From: Jannaschia rubra
Lineage (GTDB): Bacteria; Pseudomonadota; Alphaproteobacteria; Rhodobacterales; Rhodobacteraceae
NCBI RefSeq assembly: GCF_001403735.1
Contig: NZ_CXPG01000019.1
Coordinates: 1-34,621, forward strand
DNA: 34,621 bases
Direction: 5' to 3'
Part shown: positions 30,580-34,621 of the stretch, in pieces
How positions within the stretch are numbered: position 1 is the stretch's first letter
How the letters are laid out: each line of letters begins with the position of its first letter
Notes under the pieces: model-generated
The model's database searches: none
Told to the model about the DNA's origin: nothing
Seen by the model: only the letters and a program-made list of their open reading frames with translations
Made by a program: the position numbers and the translations under genes

Positions 30580-31854
30580 ATGGACGTCACCATCCTTCTG
30601 TCTGTCTTCGTCCTGGGCCTCGCCATCGGCATCCCGGTCGCGGCGACCCTGGGCCTCGCCTCGCTGGCCTACATCCTCTGGACCGGGCTGAACCCGGTCG
30701 TCATCCCGCAGAAGATGTATGCGGGCATGGACGTCTTCGTGCTCCTGTCCATTCCGGGCTTCATCCTGGCGGGCAACCTGATGAACCGGGGCGGCATCAC
30801 GCAGCGCATCATCCGCTTCGCCTCGGCCATCGTGGGCTGGGTGCGCGGCGGCCTCGGGCTGACGAACATCGCCGCCTCGATGCTGTTCGGGGGCATCACC
30901 GGGACGGCGGTGGCCGATGCGGCCTCCATCGGCGGCGTGATGATCCCCGGCATGAAGAAGGCGGGCTATCCGGCCGATTTCTCGGCGGCGGTGACGGCGG
31001 CGTCGTCGACCGTGGGGCCGATCATCCCGCCCTCGGTGCCCATGATCATCGTCGGCTCGCTCTCGGGCATATCGGTGGGGCAGATGTTCGTGGCGGGCGC
31101 CGTGCCGGGCATCCTCATGGGACTGGCGATGATGGTGACATGCTACGTCATCTCGCGGCGCCGCGATTTTCCCCGGCAGGCCTGGCAGGGCTGGGGCGAG
31201 GTCGCGCGCTCCTTCGGGTCGGCGTCCTGGGCATTGGCGATGACGGCGATCATCATCTACGGCCTGCTCTCGGGCCTCGCCACGCCGACCGAGACGGCCA
31301 TCGTGGCCAGCGTCTATGCGCTGGTGGTGGGCGGGCTGATCTACCGCGAGCTGCCCTGGCGGGCGCTGCCGGGCATCGTGGTCGACAGCGCGATATCCTC
31401 CGCCGGGATCCTGGCGCTGGTGGGCTTCGCCAACGTCTTCGGCTGGATCCTGGTGTCCGAACGCATCCCCCAGGCGATCGCCAGCGGCATCCTGTCGATC
31501 ACCGACAGCCGGATCGTGGTCATCCTGCTCATCAACCTGTTTTTGCTCTTCGTCGGCATGTTCATGGAGACGATCGCCGCGCTCATCATCCTGTTCGTGC
31601 CGCTGCTGCAACTGGCCACGGCGGTGGGCGTCGATCCGCTCCACTTCGCGATCATCATGGTGCTGAACCTGATGATCGGGCTGACCACGCCGCCGGTGGG
31701 CGTCTGCCTGTTCGTCTGCGCCAACATCGCGCGCCTGCCGCTCGGGCCGGTCGTCCGCGCCATCCTGCCGTTCCTGGCGACGAACCTGCTCGTCCTGCTC
31801 GCCGTCAGCTACATTCCCGCAATCTCCACCTGGCTGCCCTCGCTCCTGCGCTGA
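30580..31854 (+). CDS. dctM: TRAP transporter large membrane subunit, DctM family
   Basis: This 424-residue, 11-12 helix membrane protein carries out Na+-driven uptake of the sugar acid delivered by DctP. Family segments are clear: IPGFILAGNLMNRGGITQRIIRFA, GGLGLTNIAASMLFGGITGTAVADAASIGGVMIPGMKKAGYPADFSAAVTAASSTVGPIIPPSVPMIIVG (first re-entrant gate), SGLATPTETAIVASVYALVVG, MFMETIAALIILFVPLLQLA, and MVLNLMIGLTTPPVGVCLFV (second gate). It follows dctQ by four bases and precedes the dehydrogenase gene by 24, completing the uptake module. Confidence 0.93.
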   Translation: MDVTILLSVFVLGLAIGIPVAATLGLASLAYILWTGLNPVVIPQKMYAGMDVFVLLSIPGFILAGNLMNRGGITQRIIRFASAIVGWVRGGLGLTNIAASMLFGGITGTAVADAASIGGVMIPGMKKAGYPADFSAAVTAASSTVGPIIPPSVPMIIVGSLSGISVGQMFVAGAVPGILMGLAMMVTCYVISRRRDFPRQAWQGWGEVARSFGSASWALAMTAIIIYGLLSGLATPTETAIVASVYALVVGGLIYRELPWRALPGIVVDSAISSAGILALVGFANVFGWILVSERIPQAIASGILSITDSRIVVILLINLFLLFVGMFMETIAALIILFVPLLQLATAVGVDPLHFAIIMVLNLMIGLTTPPVGVCLFVCANIARLPLGPVVRAILPFLATNLLVLLAVSYIPAISTWLPSLLR

Positions 31855-31878
31855 AGGCGGACGAAAGGAACCCCGACC

Positions 31879-32931
31879 ATGACCGCCGACACCGTCCGCA
31901 TCTGCCGCCTTCACGCCCGGAACGACCTTCGGGTCGAGACCGAACCCGCCACCGCGCCCGGCCCCGGCCAGATCCAGGTGGCCATCGGGGCGGGGGGCAT
32001 CTGCGGGTCGGACATGCACTACTACCAGGAGGGCGGCATCGGCACGATCCGGGTGCGCGAGCCGATCATCCTGGGCCACGAGGCCGCGGGCCATGTCGCG
32101 GCCCTGGGCGAAGGCGTGGGCGGACCGGCGGTCGGAACGCTCGTCGCGGTGAACCCCAGCCACCCCTGCGGCGACTGCCGGTTCTGCCGCGAGGGGCTGC
32201 CCAACCAGTGCCTGAACATGACGTTCCTCGGGTCGGCCATGTATCTGCCCCATGCGCAGGGCCTGTTCCGCGACCGCGTGAACGTCGGCGCGGCGCAATG
32301 CGTGCCCGTGCCCGGCAACGTCACCCTGGCCGAAGCCGCCTGCGCCGAGCCGCTGGCCGTCTGCCTCCATGCCGCGCGCATCGCGGGCGAGCTTGCCGGC
32401 CGGCGCGTGCTCGTCACCGGGGCGGGGCCCATCGGCGCGCTCTGCACCGCGGCGGCGGCCGAGGCGGGCGCGGCCGAGATCGTCGTGACCGACCTGCAGG
32501 ACGCGCCGCTCGACGTGGCCCGCCGCATGGGCGCGCACCGCACGATCAACGTGGCCCGCGACCCCGGTGCGCTCGACCCCTGGAAGGCCGAGAAGGGCCA
32601 GTTCGACGTCGTCTTCGAATGTTCCGCCGCCGCCCCGGCCATCGCGCAGGCCATCGACTGCCTGCGTCCGCGCGGACGGCTGGTGCAGGTGGGCATGGGC
32701 GGCCCCACGTCGCTGCCGCTCAACGTGCTGGTGGGCAAGGAGATCGCCCTTCTGGGCACCTTCCGCTTCGACGCGGAGTTCGCCGAGGCCGTGGAGATGA
32801 TCGGCACCCGCCGCATCGACGTCCGCCCGGTCGTCACCGGCACCTGGCCCCTGGAGGACGCCGCCGAGGCCTTCGAAGCCGCCGCCGACCGCAGCCGCTC
32901 GGTCAAGGTCCAGCTCCGCTTCGGGGAGTGA
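31879..32931 (+). CDS. Zinc-dependent dehydrogenase, L-idonate 5-dehydrogenase-like
   Basis: This 350-residue medium-chain dehydrogenase has a catalytic zinc site (GGICGSDMHYY with Cys; ILGHEAAGHV with His-Glu), a structural zinc loop with four Cys (HPCGDCRFCREGLPNQCLNM), and a Rossmann motif (VLVTGAGPIGALCTAAAAEAGA). The sequence is closest in character to IdnD, with sorbitol/xylitol dehydrogenases as alternatives. It would oxidise a sugar acid or polyol brought in by the TRAP system. GAAAGGA precedes ATG 31879 closely after dctM, so it belongs to the same operon, and it is the last gene before the insertion-sequence nest. Confidence 0.85.
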   Translation: MTADTVRICRLHARNDLRVETEPATAPGPGQIQVAIGAGGICGSDMHYYQEGGIGTIRVREPIILGHEAAGHVAALGEGVGGPAVGTLVAVNPSHPCGDCRFCREGLPNQCLNMTFLGSAMYLPHAQGLFRDRVNVGAAQCVPVPGNVTLAEAACAEPLAVCLHAARIAGELAGRRVLVTGAGPIGALCTAAAAEAGAAEIVVTDLQDAPLDVARRMGAHRTINVARDPGALDPWKAEKGQFDVVFECSAAAPAIAQAIDCLRPRGRLVQVGMGGPTSLPLNVLVGKEIALLGTFRFDAEFAEAVEMIGTRRIDVRPVVTGTWPLEDAAEAFEAAADRSRSVKVQLRFGE

Positions 32932-33019
32932 CTGGGGGGCGGGCGGCCCGGTTGTTACATAAAGCACGATCATCAGTTGCCGATGCAGATACTCCAGTAA
33001 AACCTTTTCCCGAGAACGA

Positions 33020-33472
33020 TCAGTGATTTACGCCCATTCTGTCGAACACCGTCATGTATCGGAATGGGAAACGCTCGAGGCGCATTTGCTTCGTCACGGG
33101 CTGCGTGTACAACGGCGCGAATAGGCCGCTGTATGAGCTGCCGAGACATGCTCGCCGAACCGGGTAGCGCGACTGGCGAACCGTGTGGGGATCGCAGCCC
33201 AGATCGGCTATCGTCGACGACCAGGACGGTATGGCGGTAAGCCCGCGGTTGTCGCGGAGAACCGGCTGGACCGCCAGTTCGACGTCGATGCGCCGGACCA
33301 GGCTTGGGTGACCGGCATCACGTACGTACGGACCCACGAGGGCTGGTTGTACCTATCCGTCGTTATTGACCTCTTCTCCCGGCGCGTCGTCGGCTGGTCG
33401 ATGCAACCTCGCATGACGACGGAGCTCGCCCTGCAAGCGCTACTGATGGCCGTCTGGCGCAGGAAGCCCAAG
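33020..33472 (+). pseudogene. IS3-family transposase (OrfB) remnant
   Basis: The last ~290 bases encode RRRPGRYGGKPAVVAENRLDRQFDVDAPDQAWVTGITYVRTHEGWLYLSVVIDLFSRRVVGWSMQPRMTTELALQALLMAVWRRKPK, the start of an IS3-family DDE domain. The usual first catalytic Asp (WVTDITY) is Gly here. Upstream, homology continues only with frameshifts. The frame ends abruptly at a TGA created where the next IS begins (33473). There is no second or third catalytic residue, so it cannot be active. Confidence 0.75.
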
Positions 33473-34057
33473 TGACCTGCCACTGAACGTTCATCCAGCC
33501 GCGACCGGAGCCCGGTTTTTGTTTACGCCGTTTGGCGCAGGTTGAGCGATTGCCCGACGCGCGGAGCTTTCATCTCGCGCAGCGGGGCGGGCGATTGCGG
33601 CGGTCAGGGTCCGCGCATAGTCGGCTGGGGTTTGGCAATCCAAAGCCGAAAGCGGGCGTTCGATGTTATAGTCGGCAGCCCAGGCGGCGATTACGACACG
33701 TGCATGAGCCAGATTTCGGAACATGGTTTCGTTGAGCAGCTCGTCGCGCATGCGCCCGTTGAAACTCTCGACGAAACCGTTCTGCATCGGCTTGCCCGGC
33801 GCGATGTAATGCCATTCGATCCGGCGCTCGGAGCACCACCGCAAAATCGCGTTACCGGTCAGTTCCGTCCCATTGTCGCTGACAATCATTCCTGGCTTCC
33901 CGCGGCGCTCGATCGGGGCCGTGAACTCACGCGCAACGCGGCGTCCGGAGATCGAGGTGTCCGGGATCGCCGCGAGGCATTCCCGGGTGGCGTCGTCGAC
34001 CACGTCGAGAACCCGGAAGCGCTGGCCGTCAGCAAACTGGTCATGGACGAAATCCAG
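33473..34057 (-). pseudogene. IS3-family (IS407-like) transposase OrfB, 5'-truncated
   Basis: On the minus strand, from the IS6 boundary to the stop at 33491, the frame reads [35 protein letters not shown] ... [56 protein letters not shown]. This is the catalytic half of an IS407-group OrfB, with D, D and E present. The N-terminal half and OrfA are missing, cut off at 34058 by the IS6 element. The other end is probably TGACCTGCC at 33473, which interrupts the older IS3 remnant. Confidence 0.8.
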
Positions 34058-34621
34058 GGGACTGTTGCGTTGTCGATCATCTAACGGCGATGCTGCTTCC
34101 GACTGCCGATGTAGAGGAAGGATGCCATGCGACACGATCCGTTCAAGGGATATCGGTTTCCGCGAGAGGTGATCCTGCTTGCCGTCCGGTGGTACTGCCG
34201 GTTTCCCCTCTCGTACCAAGATGTCAGTGATCTGTTGGCAGAGCGAGGGATCACGGTGGATCGGGCTACGGTTTTCCGCCGGGTCCAGAAATTCGGCCCC
34301 GAGATCGCTCGGCGCGCCTACAATCACCGCAGCTGGCGGGGGCTGAATTGGCACGTTGACGAGACCTATATTCGTGTAGGCGGCAAGTGGCGTTACCTCT
34401 GGCGTGCCGTAGAACACACTGGCCAGTTCATCGACTTCCGGCTGACAGCAAGGCGTGATGCTAGAGCTGCCAAAGCCTTTTTGAAGCAGGCCATCGAGAA
34501 TGTACGCCTCTACCGGCCCGTTTCCATCTGTACGGACAAGGCCCCCGGATATCGGAAGGTGATCCAGGATCTGAACCGTCGATATGATCCGCACTTCGAC
34601 AGCATCCTGCACATCGACCGG
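34058..34621 (+). mobile_element. IS6-family insertion sequence, left part
   Basis: It begins with the inverted repeat GGGACTGTTGCGTT (34058-34071), matched exactly at 220-233. It interrupts the IS407-like OrfB and runs to the window edge. Adding the 233 bases at the other window end and about 33 missing bases gives about 830 bp, the usual IS6-family size. Confidence 0.8.
34127..34621 (+). CDS. IS6-family transposase, N-terminal part (cut by window edge)
   Basis: 165 codons from ATG 34127 to the window end encode a zinc/HTH region ([60 protein letters not shown]) and the first two catalytic acids of the DDE core ([25 protein letters not shown] and [11 protein letters not shown]). The third, Glu, would fall just past the window end (after HIDR). 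GAGGAAG precedes the start. Replicative transposition by this family readily forms cointegrates and adjacent deletions, which could explain the lack of a target duplication. Confidence 0.88.
   Translation, partial: MRHDPFKGYRFPREVILLAVRWYCRFPLSYQDVSDLLAERGITVDRATVFRRVQKFGPEIARRAYNHRSWRGLNWHVDETYIRVGGKWRYLWRAVEHTGQFIDFRLTARRDARAAKAFLKQAIENVRLYRPVSICTDKAPGYRKVIQDLNRRYDPHFDSILHIDR

Noticed and set aside
33491-34612. 373-residue minus-strand protein
   Set aside because: Only the part below 34057 is IS407-like OrfB; the rest is antisense to the IS6 transposase, so the fusion frame is accidental.
1-34621. tRNA or rRNA genes
   Set aside because: I saw no cloverleaf-like stretch with a TTCRANNC arm and CCA-type end and no rRNA-like sequence, but without a search tool this is not exhaustive.

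Overview
The window is a GC-rich plasmid-type replicon, most likely from a marine or soil Rhodobacterales alphaproteobacterium (Paracoccaceae/Roseobacteraceae). This rests on an RPA-type replication initiator divergent from a ParA/ParB pair, iterons between them, a TRAP transporter with a hexuronate pathway, and roseobacter-like codon use. Both ends lie inside an IS6-family insertion sequence. The end of the transposase at the right edge and its C-terminus at the left edge are in the same frame and lack only about 11 codons between them, so this may be an almost complete circular plasmid cut inside one IS, or a segment bounded by two copies.

Layout. 1-1740: IS6 remnant, a small unrecognised gene coupled to a truncated PIN-like ORF, and a HigBA-type toxin-antitoxin pair whose toxin looks damaged. 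2017-4862: a three-domain glycosyltransferase (RgpF-like plus two GT2) and a coupled coiled-coil partner. 5127-9032: parB, parA, an iteron origin and repA, the replication/partition core. 9308-12244: accessory cargo (an unknown gene, an Excalibur lipoprotein, an orphan CdiA-C-terminus-like toxin with a CdiI-like immunity gene, VapBC). 12405-16333: PRC-barrel protein, two or three unknown genes and a MATE efflux pump. 16585-17237: a lower-GC islet with a 36-residue membrane peptide and a HEPN-like protein, each behind a similar inverted repeat.

17284-23928 holds the most unusual unit. One two-gene operon encodes a dynamin-like GTPase and a second GTPase. The other encodes an FHA protein, a PP2C phosphatase and a P-loop protein with a degenerate GTPase site. 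Both operons carry the same 17-bp element exactly 80 bp upstream of their start codons, so they are probably one co-regulated phospho-signalling/GTPase system. The FHA protein starts with what looks like the first 20 or so residues of a Ser/Thr kinase, suggesting that the kinase was lost by deletion. A glycine-betaine binding-protein fragment sits between the operons.

24025-32931 is a coherent D-glucuronate catabolic locus: uxuB and uxuA on the minus strand, a divergent GntR regulator, uxaC, a TRAP transporter (DctP, DctQ, DctM) and an idonate-5-dehydrogenase-like enzyme. 33020-34621 is a nest of insertion sequences.

An 18-bp palindrome related to alphaproteobacterial parS (TGTTTC-GCNNGC-GAAACA) recurs nine times, almost always between genes, from 1.98 to 17.37 kb, and was not found in the other half. 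Five or six copies share a longer left arm in the same orientation. These are candidate ParB sites or a dispersed repeat family.
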